Assembly: GCA_002842205.1 (NCBI GenBank)
Contig: PHCI01000006.1
Coordinates: forward strand, 62,001-126,000
Source: Betaproteobacteria bacterium HGW-Betaproteobacteria-3
GTDB lineage: Bacteria > Pseudomonadota > Gammaproteobacteria > Burkholderiales > Burkholderiaceae_C
Direction: 5' to 3'
Length of the DNA stretch: 64,000 nt
Shown: positions 17,662-25,419 of the stretch, piece by piece
Layout of the letters: every line of letters starts with the position of its first letter
Position numbering within the stretch: position 1 is the first letter of the stretch
Notes under the pieces: model-generated
What the model saw: only the letters and a program-made list of their open reading frames with translations
Told to the model about the DNA's origin: nothing
Databases searched by the model: none
Made by a program: the position numbers and the translations under genes

Positions 17662-17963
17662 GCTTTGTGCTGGCGAACCGCACCGTCACCATCGGCCAGA
17701 CGCTGGTCGAGAGTTTCGGAATCACGGTGCGCCAACTTCGCGAGCAGCACGGCTGGTCGCAGGAAAAGCTGGCCGAATTGTCGGACCTCAACCGTTCCTA
17801 TGTGGGCGAGATTGAGCGCGGTCGCGTCATTGCCTCCATCGTCACGGCGCAAAAGCTGGCCTGGGCGCTTGAGCTACCCGTGGCGGGTCTGCTGGCACAT
17901 TCCGAGCGACTGGACCAGCAGCGGACGGTTCAACGCATCAATTTGGCGGCTATAGCCTGTTGA
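17658..17963 (+). CDS. XRE-family helix-turn-helix regulator
   Basis: A small DNA-binding protein of the Xre/Cro fold, 101 residues. The helix-turn-helix spans about residues 24-60 (VRQLREQHGWSQEKLAELSDLNRSYVGEIERG), followed by one helix and no ligand domain. The TTG start overlaps the epsC stop by three bases; a GTG at 17667 is an alternative. Position between epsC and the encapsulin suggests it regulates this operon; the target is unknown. Confidence 0.88.
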   Translation: MSFVLANRTVTIGQTLVESFGITVRQLREQHGWSQEKLAELSDLNRSYVGEIERGRVIASIVTAQKLAWALELPVAGLLAHSERLDQQRTVQRINLAAIAC

Positions 17964-18028
17964 GCCGGGTGTGCTGGTGTCCGACACTCTGATGCGAATC
18001 ATCTTCAGCACACCGGAGTACACCCCCC

Positions 18029-18961
18029 ATGAGCGCAACCGTAGGCGGAATTACCGCCCTTGGCGACAACGCCGCACGGCAACTGGCCAATGCCACCAAG
18101 ACCGTCCCCCAGCTTGACACCATCAGCCCCCGCTGGCTTACGCACCTGCTGCAGTGGGTGCCGGTGGAGGCGGGCATCTACCGCCTCAACAAGGTCAAGA
18201 ACCCCGGTTCGATCAAGGTCACCTGCACCGCCCGCGAAAGCGAGAACCAGCTGCCGCGCACCTTTGTCGATTACGAAGACAAGCCACGCGAGTTCTTCCT
18301 GAACGCCGTCTCCACCGTGCTCGACGTGCACACCCGCATCTCTGACCTGTACAGCAGCCCGCACGACCAGATCAAGGAACAGCTGCGCCTGACCATCGAG
18401 ACCATCAAGGAAAACCAGGAAAGCGAGCTCATCAACAACCCCGACTACGGCCTGCTGTCGCAGGTGTCGGAAGAGCAGCGCATCTTCCCGCTGACCGGCG
18501 CGCCCACGCCCGACGACCTTGACGAACTGCTCACCAAGGTCTGGAAAGAACCCGCGTTCTTCCTCACCCACCCAAGCGCGATCGCCGCCTTCGGCCGCGA
18601 AGCCACCCGCCGCGGCACGCCGCCGCCCACGGTGAGCCTGTTCGGTTCGCAGTTCATCACCTGGCGCGGCATCCCGCTGATTCCCTCCGACAAAGTGCCG
18701 GTGGCCGACGGCAAGAGCAAGATCCTGCTGCTGCGCGTGGGCGACAAGCGCCAGGGCGTGGTCGGCCTGTTCCAGCCTGGCCTGCCGGGCGAGCAAAGCC
18801 CCGGCCTGTCGGTGCGCTTCATGGGCATCAACAACCACGCCATCGCGTCGTACCTGATCTCGCTGTACTGCTCGCTGGCGGTGCTCACCACCGACGCGCT
18901 GGCCGTGCTCGACGATGTCGAGGTCGGCAAGTACCACGACTACGCCGACACCTACAAGTAA
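18029..18961 (+). CDS. family 2A encapsulin nanocompartment shell protein (SrpI-like)
   Basis: Shell protein of the HK97 fold that assembles into an icosahedral protein compartment. The 310-residue sequence closely follows the cyanobacterial SrpI pattern as I recall it: AARQLANATKTVPQL, TISPRWLTHLLQWVPVEAGIYR, FVDYEDKPREF, LDVHTRISDLYSSPHDQIKEQLRLTIE, GAPTPDDLDELLTKVWKEPAFFLTHP, SLFGSQFITWRGIPLIPSDKVP and GLSVRFMGINNHAIASYL. It lacks a cyclic-nucleotide-binding domain, placing it in 2A rather than 2B. The gene is followed 6 bases later by a desulfurase with a long disordered N-terminus, the known cargo type for this family. Expected to be cytoplasmic. Confidence 0.95.
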   Translation: MSATVGGITALGDNAARQLANATKTVPQLDTISPRWLTHLLQWVPVEAGIYRLNKVKNPGSIKVTCTARESENQLPRTFVDYEDKPREFFLNAVSTVLDVHTRISDLYSSPHDQIKEQLRLTIETIKENQESELINNPDYGLLSQVSEEQRIFPLTGAPTPDDLDELLTKVWKEPAFFLTHPSAIAAFGREATRRGTPPPTVSLFGSQFITWRGIPLIPSDKVPVADGKSKILLLRVGDKRQGVVGLFQPGLPGEQSPGLSVRFMGINNHAIASYLISLYCSLAVLTTDALAVLDDVEVGKYHDYADTYK

Positions 18962-18967
18962 GCCGCC

Positions 18968-21001
18968 GTGACATCCCCCGGTAACTTCCCATCGCCCGGG
19001 CTGGAGGCGCCATTCGACCCGGCGCTGCTGGCGCGCATGGCCAGCGCCCTGTTCTCGGCGTTGCCGGGCTCAGGCGTGAGCCCGCCCGGCGTGCAGGCGC
19101 CCGTGAACGTCGCGCCGCCTGGCTCGCCGCTGGTCAGCCCGGCGGGTTTCGGGCCCAGCGTGCCCGGCACCGCCATCCCGCAGGGCCAGGTGCCCGGAAC
19201 CAACCTGATTCCCGCGTCACCCACGCCGGTGCTGTCGCTGGCCAACCGCGTGCCGGCCCTGGTGCCGCACGCCACCTCGGCCAATGGCCTGCCCGACAAC
19301 GTCACCACCCAGCTGCCGGCGTATGAGCCGCGGTTGAGCGGTGGCGCTTTAGCCGTGCCCGAAGCGCAGGGGGCGGGCGTGTCGCAGGCCAGCACGCACC
19401 CGGCCACGGGCGCGGCGCCGTTCTACTTTTTGAGCGACACGCATGGCCACCCGTCGGCGGGCGGCGCTGGCACCGACCATGCCACGTCGGCAGGCGCGGC
19501 CCGTGACCCGCTCGGCAGCCTGGCCAGCCTGCCGTTCCAGAACGCGAGCGTGCCGCAGGTGGGCTCCGGCGTGCCGGGCACCACGCCCGCACCCAGCGCC
19601 GCATCGGTGCCGTCCGGCCCGACCACGCCGTCGGCCGACCCGAAGTTCTACTTCGTGGACGCCGTGGTGCTGCCCAGCGGCTATGTGACGCCGGCCAAGC
19701 CCCATCCCCATGGCACCGCGCCGCTGGCAGGTGGTCAGCGAGGCGCCAGCGCGTTGCCTGGCGCGGGCCAGCACCCGCCGTTCGACGTGAACGCGGTGCG
19801 CCGGGACTTTCCCATCCTGAACGAGCGCGTCAACGGCCGGCAGCTGGTGTGGCTCGACAACGCCGCCACCACGCACAAGCCGCAGTCGGTGATCGATCGC
19901 ATCAGCCATTTCTACGCGCACGAGAACTCAAACATCCACCGCGCCGCGCACGAGCTGGCGGCGCGCGCAACCGACGCCTACGAGGGCGCGCGGCAGCGGG
20001 TGAAGAACTTCATCAACGCGCCCGATGTGAACGAGGTCATTTTCGTGCGCGGCACCACCGAGGCCATCAACCTGGTGGCCAAGAGCTGGGGCGGCCAGCA
20101 TGTGGGCGAGGGCGACGAGATCATCGTCAGCCACCTTGAGCACCACGCCAACATCGTGCCCTGGCAGCAGCTGGCCGCCGCCAAGGGCGCGCGGCTGCGG
20201 GTGATTCCGGTCGACGACAGCGGCCAGGTGCTGCTCGACGAATACCAGAAGCTGCTGAACGACCGCACCAGGATCGTCGCCGTCACACAGGTTTCTAACG
20301 CGCTGGGCACCGTGGTGCCGGTCAAGCAGATCGTCGAACTGGCGCACCGTGCCGGCGCCCGCGCGCTGGTGGACGGGGCGCAGTCGGTCTCGCACATGCG
20401 GGTCGACGTGCAGGACATCGGCGCCGATTTCTTCGTCTTCTCGGGCCACAAGGTGTTCGGGCCCACCGGCATTGGCGTGGTCTGGGGCAAGCGCGAGGTG
20501 CTCGAAGACATGCCCCCATGGCAGGGCGGCGGCAACATGATCGCCGACGTCACCTTCGAGAAAACGGTGTTCCAGCCGATCCCCAACAAGTTCGAGGCCG
20601 GCACAGGCAACATCGCCGACGCGGTGGGCCTGGGCGCCGCCATCGACTACGTGACGCGCATCGGCATCGAGAACATCGGCCGCTACGAGCACGAACTACT
20701 GTGCTACGGCATGAACGCACTGGGCGCCATTCCCGGCGTCAAACTCATCGGCACTGCGGCCGACAAAGCGAGTGTGATGTCGTTCGTGCTGGCCGGCTAC
20801 AGCACCGAGGAAGTGGGCCAGGCGCTCAACGACGAAGGCATTGCCGTGCGCACCGGCCACCACTGCGCGCAGCCCATCCTGCGCCGCTTCGGCCAGGAAA
20901 CCACGGTGCGCCCGTCGCTGGCGTTCTACAACACCTTCGACGAGATCGACCGGCTGGTGGCGGTGGTAAAGCGGCTGGCGTCGGCGCGGCGCGGCCACTG
21001 A
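18968..21001 (+). CDS. encapsulin-cargo cysteine desulfurase with long disordered N-terminal domain
   Basis: PLP enzyme of the SufS type that takes sulfur from cysteine to form a persulfide and alanine. The 677-residue protein is bipartite. Residues 1 to about 270 are rich in Pro, Gly, Ala, Ser and Val with no predicted fold and contain two FYF motifs (PFYFLSDTHGH at 151-161, KFYFVDAVVLPSG at 227-239). Residues 271-677 are a complete desulfurase: DNAATTHKPQSVID, Schiff-base lysine K495 in SGHKVFGPTGIG, and catalytic C633 in RTGHHCAQP. The N-terminal part fits the cargo-loading domain of desulfurases packed in family 2A encapsulins. The GTG start, 6 bases after the shell gene, keeps the whole domain; an in-frame ATG at 19037 is an alternative. 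Confidence 0.93.
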   Translation: MTSPGNFPSPGLEAPFDPALLARMASALFSALPGSGVSPPGVQAPVNVAPPGSPLVSPAGFGPSVPGTAIPQGQVPGTNLIPASPTPVLSLANRVPALVPHATSANGLPDNVTTQLPAYEPRLSGGALAVPEAQGAGVSQASTHPATGAAPFYFLSDTHGHPSAGGAGTDHATSAGAARDPLGSLASLPFQNASVPQVGSGVPGTTPAPSAASVPSGPTTPSADPKFYFVDAVVLPSGYVTPAKPHPHGTAPLAGGQRGASALPGAGQHPPFDVNAVRRDFPILNERVNGRQLVWLDNAATTHKPQSVIDRISHFYAHENSNIHRAAHELAARATDAYEGARQRVKNFINAPDVNEVIFVRGTTEAINLVAKSWGGQHVGEGDEIIVSHLEHHANIVPWQQLAAAKGARLRVIPVDDSGQVLLDEYQKLLNDRTRIVAVTQVSNALGTVVPVKQIVELAHRAGARALVDGAQSVSHMRVDVQDIGADFFVFSGHKVFGPTGIGVVWGKREVLEDMPPWQGGGNMIADVTFEKTVFQPIPNKFEAGTGNIADAVGLGAAIDYVTRIGIENIGRYEHELLCYGMNALGAIPGVKLIGTAADKASVMSFVLAGYSTEEVGQALNDEGIAVRTGHHCAQPILRRFGQETTVRPSLAFYNTFDEIDRLVAVVKRLASARRGH

Positions 21002-21174
21002 CGTGACCTGTGGGGGGGAGGGGTGGCCGCCCCAACTGCCCAAAAGCGGCCGATCTGCGTTGCTGTTCCATCGAATCCCCAGCCCCGTTTGGCCCGACAA
21101 AAGAGGTGTGCGCCGCCGCCCGTGCAACGGCTGCGGCAGCCCCCGGTATTGGTTCATGCAGGAAAGGGTCGCTC

Positions 21175-21399
21175 ATGAAGACACAGACTGGCGCGCAATC
21201 CACGGCCGCGCCGCCGGGATCGCACGAATTGCGCTTTGCATCGGCTTACCAGCCGGGCCGCGGGATCGCGGTGCCCTGCGACGAGCATGGCGAGGTGGAC
21301 CTGGACGCGCTGTCCGAGCGGCTGCGCGTCGCTTACCTGGGCGCCCGCGCGCTGGTGGGGCGCGAATACCTTTGCCCCACGGTGCAGCGCGTGCATTGA
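21175..21399 (+). CDS. hypothetical protein, 74 aa
   Basis: A small soluble protein with a good ribosome-binding site (AGGAAAGG). After a polar N-terminus it reads [53 protein letters not shown], with two Cys (near 39 and 69). I recall no functional family, though the C-terminal half looks like a conserved small domain. It lies between the desulfurase and the thiol-sensing regulator on the same strand, so a link to the sulfur compartment is possible but unproven. Confidence 0.6.
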   Translation: MKTQTGAQSTAAPPGSHELRFASAYQPGRGIAVPCDEHGEVDLDALSERLRVAYLGARALVGREYLCPTVQRVH

Positions 21400-21500
21400 A
21401 CCTGGACTGGGGCAGGGGGCGGCTCGCTCAAGCCGGCCACCGCCCTGGCCGCGCACTCAAAGACCCGCCGCCGACAGGGTTGATCGGGCGGGATCGGCTC

Positions 21501-21540
21501 TTTAATTATGTAAATATATATAATGTTGAAAAGTAAATTG
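21501..21540 (+). promoter_or_regulatory. AT-rich promoter/operator upstream of bigR-like gene
   Basis: A 40-base stretch of almost pure A/T in GC-rich surroundings contains a perfect -10 hexamer TATAAT (21519-21524) and a partly symmetric core (ATTATGTAAATATATATAAT). BigR/SqrR regulators are known to bind AT-rich dyads over their own promoters, so this is the likely promoter and autoregulatory operator of the regulator-transporter unit. A -35 box is not evident. Confidence 0.6.
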
Positions 21541-21572
21541 TTTGCATCCAGACCTTGCGAAACCCTCCCGCC

Positions 21573-21905
21573 ATGCCCACCGACACCCTGATGGACCTCG
21601 ACCTTCTGCGCCGTTCGGCCGATGCCGCCAGCCGCCTGCTCAAGGCGCTGTCCAACCCCGACCGGCTGTTGCTGCTGTGCCAGCTCACCCAAGGCGAAAA
21701 GCGGGTGGGCGAGCTGGAAGCACTGGTGGGCATCTCGCAACCCACGCTGTCGCAACAACTGGGCGTGCTGCGCGACGAGGGCCTTGTCAGCACGCGCCGC
21801 GACGGCAAGAACATCCATTACCGCATTGACAGCCCGCAGGCGTTGGCCGTGTTGAACACGCTCTACACCCAATTTTGTGACCCTCAAGGAAAGCCAGCAC
21901 CATGA
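21573..21905 (+). CDS. bigR: ArsR-family persulfide sensor (BigR/SqrR-like)
   Basis: A winged-helix repressor of 110 residues. The recognition helix region is ELEALVGISQPTLSQQLGVLRDEGLVSTRRDGKNIHYRI. It has two cysteines, C36 (LLLLCQL) and C102 (YTQFC), 66 residues apart, the same spacing as the redox pair I recall for BigR and SqrR, which form a tetrasulfide bridge with reactive sulfur and release DNA. Metal-site residues of classical ArsR are not evident. ATG 21573 is preferred over an in-frame TTG six codons upstream. It overlaps the next transporter gene by four bases (ATGA-type) and probably controls it. Confidence 0.88.
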   Translation: MPTDTLMDLDLLRRSADAASRLLKALSNPDRLLLLCQLTQGEKRVGELEALVGISQPTLSQQLGVLRDEGLVSTRRDGKNIHYRIDSPQALAVLNTLYTQFCDPQGKPAP

Positions 21906-22333
21906 CCCTCGACTGGAATCATTTCACCCCCTGGGCGTCGCTGGCCGGCGGCATCGTGCTGGGCCTGGCCTCGGCGATTTTCATCCTGATGAACGGGCGC
22001 ATCCTGGGCATCAGCGGCATCGTCGGCGGCCTGCTGCGCCCGCGCAGGGGCGACCTGGCCTGGCGCCTGCTCTTTGTGCTGGGCATGCTGGCCGCACCCC
22101 TGCTGTACATGGCGGTGGTCGGGCCGGTGCCGGCGCGCATCGACGCCGGTTGGGGCACCTTGGTGGTGGCCGGCCTGCTGGTGGGCGTGGGCACCCGTTA
22201 CGGCGCGGGTTGCACCAGCGGCCACGGCGTGTGCGGCCTGTCGCGCCTGTCGCCCCGCTCCGGCGTGGCCACGCTGGCCTTCATGGGCGCCGGTTTTGTC
22301 ACGGTGTACCTGGTGCGCCATGCGCTGGCCTGA
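21902..22333 (+). CDS. YeeE/YedE family sulfur transporter, first half
   Basis: A 143-residue inner-membrane protein with about four hydrophobic helices and the YeeE/YedE signature [17 protein letters not shown], containing the conserved Cys pair implicated in thiosulfate or sulfane-sulfur transport. It corresponds to the first of two small proteins (PmpA-like) that together make one YeeE-type transporter. It overlaps the regulator upstream and is followed by its partner 47 bases later. Confidence 0.88.
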   Translation: MTLDWNHFTPWASLAGGIVLGLASAIFILMNGRILGISGIVGGLLRPRRGDLAWRLLFVLGMLAAPLLYMAVVGPVPARIDAGWGTLVVAGLLVGVGTRYGAGCTSGHGVCGLSRLSPRSGVATLAFMGAGFVTVYLVRHALA

Positions 22334-22380
22334 ACCGCACCTCACTTTTGCACCGCACCGTACTTTTTCTGGAGAACCTC

Positions 22381-22818
22381 ATGCCCCATCGCATCGTTGA
22401 ATTTGTCGTCGGCCTGCTTTTCGGCATCGGCCTGATCCTCTCGGGCATGGTTGACCCCGGCAAGGTGCTCGGCTTTCTGGATCTGGCCGGCCCGTGGGAC
22501 CCGTCGCTGGTCTTCGTCATGGGCGGCGCCATTCTGGTGGGCGTGTTCGCCTTTGCCGTGGCCCGCAAGCGCACCACCAGCTTTCTGGGCGATGCGATGC
22601 GGCTGCCCACCTCGGGCGTGATCGACCGGCGCCTGGTGGGCGGCGGCCTGCTGTTTGGCGCGGGTTGGGGCCTGGCGGGCTTTTGCCCCGGGCCGGCGCT
22701 GGTGTCACTGGGCGCCGGGCAGCCCAAGGCGGCTGTGTTTGTGGTGGCCATGCTGGCCGGCATGGCGGTGTTTGAGGGGCTGGAGCGGCTGCAGCTGCGG
22801 CGTGCGGCGGTTTCTTGA
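22381..22818 (+). CDS. YeeE/YedE (DUF6691) family sulfur transporter, second half
   Basis: A 145-residue membrane protein with four hydrophobic helices and the second-half signature GWGLAGFCPGPALVSLG, with a conserved Cys. It pairs with the preceding protein (PmpB-like). In BigR operons of other bacteria such pairs accompany a sulfur dioxygenase; none is present here, so the operon looks like an importer/exporter unit only. Start ATG 22381 follows TGGAGAACCTC. Confidence 0.87.
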   Translation: MPHRIVEFVVGLLFGIGLILSGMVDPGKVLGFLDLAGPWDPSLVFVMGGAILVGVFAFAVARKRTTSFLGDAMRLPTSGVIDRRLVGGGLLFGAGWGLAGFCPGPALVSLGAGQPKAAVFVVAMLAGMAVFEGLERLQLRRAAVS

Positions 22819-22965
22819 TTTTTTGGGCGAAGCCATCACCCGCGAAGGTGGGGTGCTCGAGCTGCCTCAGGCCTCTGCTTAGATGATTTGGCAATAACAA
22901 TAGCGCCATAAGCAAACAAAAACACTGTAGTTTGGATCCGGGCGGGGTGTGGACAGAATCGCCGC
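22819..22965 (+). promoter_or_regulatory. upstream region of the hydrolase-cysTWA unit
   Basis: The interval contains an AT-rich patch (22879-22935) with TTAGATGATTTGG, identical to 13 bases ahead of the rhodanese gene, followed by CAATAACAATAGCGCCATAA. It probably holds the promoter and a regulator site for the sulfate importer operon, CysB being the obvious candidate. The exact promoter boxes are not clear. Confidence 0.4.
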
Positions 22966-23556
22966 ATGCCCAACCCCGAAACCCGACACGCCCCCGCGCC
23001 CACCGTGGTCATCGTGCCCGGCTGGCGCGACTCCGGTCCTGGCCACTGGCAAACGCTGTGGGCCGAAAGCCTGCCCGGCGCGCGGCGCGTGGTGCAGGAC
23101 GACTGGGCCAGCCCCTCGCGCGAAGCCTGGGTAGCCACGCTGGCCCGCACCATTGAAGAAGCGCCCGGCCCGGTGGTGATTGCCGCCCACAGCCTGGGCT
23201 GCATCGCCACGGCCCATCTGCCGCCCGAGACCGCTGCCCGCATTCAGGGGGCGCTGCTGGTGGCCCCGGCCGACCCGGAGCGCCGCGCCGTGCTCAACGC
23301 CTTTGCCCCCGTGCCGTATGCGGCGCTGCCGTACCGCAGCATTCTGGTGGCCAGCAGCAACGACCCGTATTGCCCGGTGCGCCTGGCGGGCGCGTTTGCC
23401 CGCGCCTGGGGCAGTGAATTTGTGCGCCTGCAGTGCGCGGGCCACATCAACGTGGCGTCCGGCCACGGTGAATGGCCGCTGGGCCTGGCGCTGTTGCAGT
23501 CGCTGCATGGGCCTGCCTGGGCGCCCACGCCCGCCCACGCGCTGGAGCCCGCATGA
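22966..23556 (+). CDS. RBBP9/YdeN-type alpha/beta hydrolase
   Basis: A 196-residue cytoplasmic serine hydrolase of the RBBP9 family. Visible features: N-terminal VVIVPGWRDSGPGHWQTLWA, nucleophile elbow AAHSLGC (S76), SNDPYCPVRLA carrying the acid region, and GHINVASGHGEWPLG with the catalytic His. Length is normal for the family. It overlaps cysT by four bases (ATGA), so it is part of the cys operon; such hydrolases often precede cysTWA in related bacteria, but their substrate is unknown. Confidence 0.88.
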   Translation: MPNPETRHAPAPTVVIVPGWRDSGPGHWQTLWAESLPGARRVVQDDWASPSREAWVATLARTIEEAPGPVVIAAHSLGCIATAHLPPETAARIQGALLVAPADPERRAVLNAFAPVPYAALPYRSILVASSNDPYCPVRLAGAFARAWGSEFVRLQCAGHINVASGHGEWPLGLALLQSLHGPAWAPTPAHALEPA

Positions 23557-24437
23557 CGGCCGCCGCATTGTCACGGCCGCTTGCGGCGGTCGGCACGGGC
23601 GTGCGTCGCCCGGCGCGCCGCGTGCTGCCCGGCTTTCGCCTGACGCTGGGCTTCACGCTGTTCTATCTGAGCCTGATCGTGCTGATCCCGCTGTCGGCGC
23701 TGGTGTTCAAGACCTTCACCCTGAGCTGGGAGCAGTTCTGGGCGGCCATCAGTTCGCCGCGCGTGGTGGCTTCGTACCGGCTCACGTTTGGCGCCTCGCT
23801 GATCGCGGCGCTGGTCAACGCGGTGTTTGGCCTGCTGGTGGCCTGGGTGCTGGTGCGCTACCAGTTTGTGGGCAAGAAGGTGGTGGACGCGCTGGTCGAC
23901 CTGCCTTTTGCCCTGCCCACGGCCGTGGCCGGCATCTCGCTCACGGCGCTGCTGGCCAACAACGGCTGGATCGGGCAATACACCGAAGCCTGGGGCCTCA
24001 AGCTCGCCTACAACCCCAACGGCGTGGTGATCGCGCTGATCTTCATCGGCCTGCCGTTTGTGGTGCGCACCGTGCAGCCCGTGCTGGAAGACGCCGAAAA
24101 AGAACTCGAAGAAGCCGCGCTGTGCCTGGGTGCCACGCGCCTGCAGACCTTCACCCGCGTGATCTTGCCCACCATCCTGCCCGCGCTGCTGACGGGTTTC
24201 GCACTGTCGTTTGCCCGCGCCATCGGCGAATACGGCTCGGTGATCTTCATTGCCGGCAACATGCCGATGATCTCCGAGATCACCCCGCTGATCATCATCA
24301 GCAAGCTCGAGCAATACGACTACGCTGGCGCCACGGCGGTGGCCGTGGTGATGCTGGTGTTTTCATTCGCACTGCTGCTGGTCATCAACGCGCTGCAAGC
24401 GTGGCAGCGCAAGCGCTCCGGGGGGGCCATGGCATGA
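23553..24437 (+). CDS. cysT: sulfate/thiosulfate ABC transporter permease CysT
   Basis: One of the two inner-membrane permeases of the sulfate/thiosulfate importer, 294 residues with six hydrophobic helices. Family blocks are LVDLPFALPTAVAGISLTALL, the EAA loop EEAALCLGATRLQTFTRVILPTILPALLTG and SFARAIGEYGSVIFIAGNMP. The start ATG overlaps the hydrolase stop. The substrate-binding protein is encoded apart, at 6.0-7.0 kb. Confidence 0.95.
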   Translation: MTAAALSRPLAAVGTGVRRPARRVLPGFRLTLGFTLFYLSLIVLIPLSALVFKTFTLSWEQFWAAISSPRVVASYRLTFGASLIAALVNAVFGLLVAWVLVRYQFVGKKVVDALVDLPFALPTAVAGISLTALLANNGWIGQYTEAWGLKLAYNPNGVVIALIFIGLPFVVRTVQPVLEDAEKELEEAALCLGATRLQTFTRVILPTILPALLTGFALSFARAIGEYGSVIFIAGNMPMISEITPLIIISKLEQYDYAGATAVAVVMLVFSFALLLVINALQAWQRKRSGGAMA

Positions 24438-24489
24438 CATTCACGCCGCTTTTGTATGCCGTTGCAGCGCCTGACGCCGAGGTTTCTTC

Positions 24490-25419
24490 ATGAGTGTGGC
24501 CCATCGCGCTTCCATCACGTCCACCGAATCGGCATGGGTGCGCCGCACCCTGATCGGCGCGGCGCTTTTGTTCATGCTGCTGTTTCTGGTGCTGCCGCTG
24601 GCCGCCGTGTTTGCAGAGGCGTTCCGCAAGGGCGGGGCGGCCTACTGGCAGGCCCTGCAGGAGCCCGACGCCTGGGCGGCGATCCGGCTCACGCTCATCA
24701 CGGCGGCCATTGCGGTGCCGCTCAACCTGGTGTTTGGCATTGCCGCTGCCTGGGCCATCGCCAAATACGAGTTCCGCGGAAAGGCCTTTTTGACCACGCT
24801 GATCGACCTGCCGTTTTCGGTGTCGCCCGTGGTGGCCGGCCTGATTTACGTGCTGGTGTTTGGCGCACAGGGCTGGCTGGGCCCCTGGCTGGCCGAGCAC
24901 GGTATCCGCATCGTGTTTGCCGTGCCCGGCATCATCCTGGCCACGCTGTTTGTGACCTTCCCTTTCATCGCGCGCGAACTCATCCCGCTGATGCAGGCAC
25001 AGGGCAACGACGAAGAGCAGGCCGCCATCGTGCTGGGGGCCACCGGCTGGCAGACCTTCTGGCACGTGACCCTGCCCAACATCAAGTGGGGCCTGGTGTA
25101 CGGCGTGATCCTGTGCAACGCGCGGGCCATGGGGGAATTTGGCGCGGTGAGCGTGGTGTCGGGCCACATCCGCGGCCAGACCAACACCATGCCGCTGCAT
25201 GTGGAGGTGCTCTACAACGAATACCAGTCGGTGGCCGCATTTGCCGTGGCCTCGCTGCTGGCCCTGCTGGCGCTGGTCACCCTGGCCATCAAGTCATTGG
25301 TGCAATGGCAGTTTGAGCGCGAGCTCAAGGCCGCCGCCAACCTGCCGCCCGAACGTCCCCCGCAAGACACGCCCGCCGTCACCCCCCAGGGCCCAAGGCT
25401 CGCGCAAGGAACCCCATGA
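24490..25419 (+). CDS. cysW: sulfate/thiosulfate ABC transporter permease CysW
   Basis: Second permease of the sulfate importer, 309 residues. It shows six hydrophobic segments, [23 protein letters not shown], the EAA loop [31 protein letters not shown] and [31 protein letters not shown], all standard for CysW. A proline-rich C-terminal tail of about 30 residues is extra. The stop overlaps the cysA start (ATGA at 25416), so translation is coupled. Confidence 0.95.
   Translation: MSVAHRASITSTESAWVRRTLIGAALLFMLLFLVLPLAAVFAEAFRKGGAAYWQALQEPDAWAAIRLTLITAAIAVPLNLVFGIAAAWAIAKYEFRGKAFLTTLIDLPFSVSPVVAGLIYVLVFGAQGWLGPWLAEHGIRIVFAVPGIILATLFVTFPFIARELIPLMQAQGNDEEQAAIVLGATGWQTFWHVTLPNIKWGLVYGVILCNARAMGEFGAVSVVSGHIRGQTNTMPLHVEVLYNEYQSVAAFAVASLLALLALVTLAIKSLVQWQFERELKAAANLPPERPPQDTPAVTPQGPRLAQGTP

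Noticed and set aside
21001-21174. Upstream extension of the 74-residue protein to 21010
   Set aside because: The added 55 residues are low-quality (GGRGGRPNCPKAADLRCC...) and the inner ATG at 21175 has a strong ribosome-binding site.
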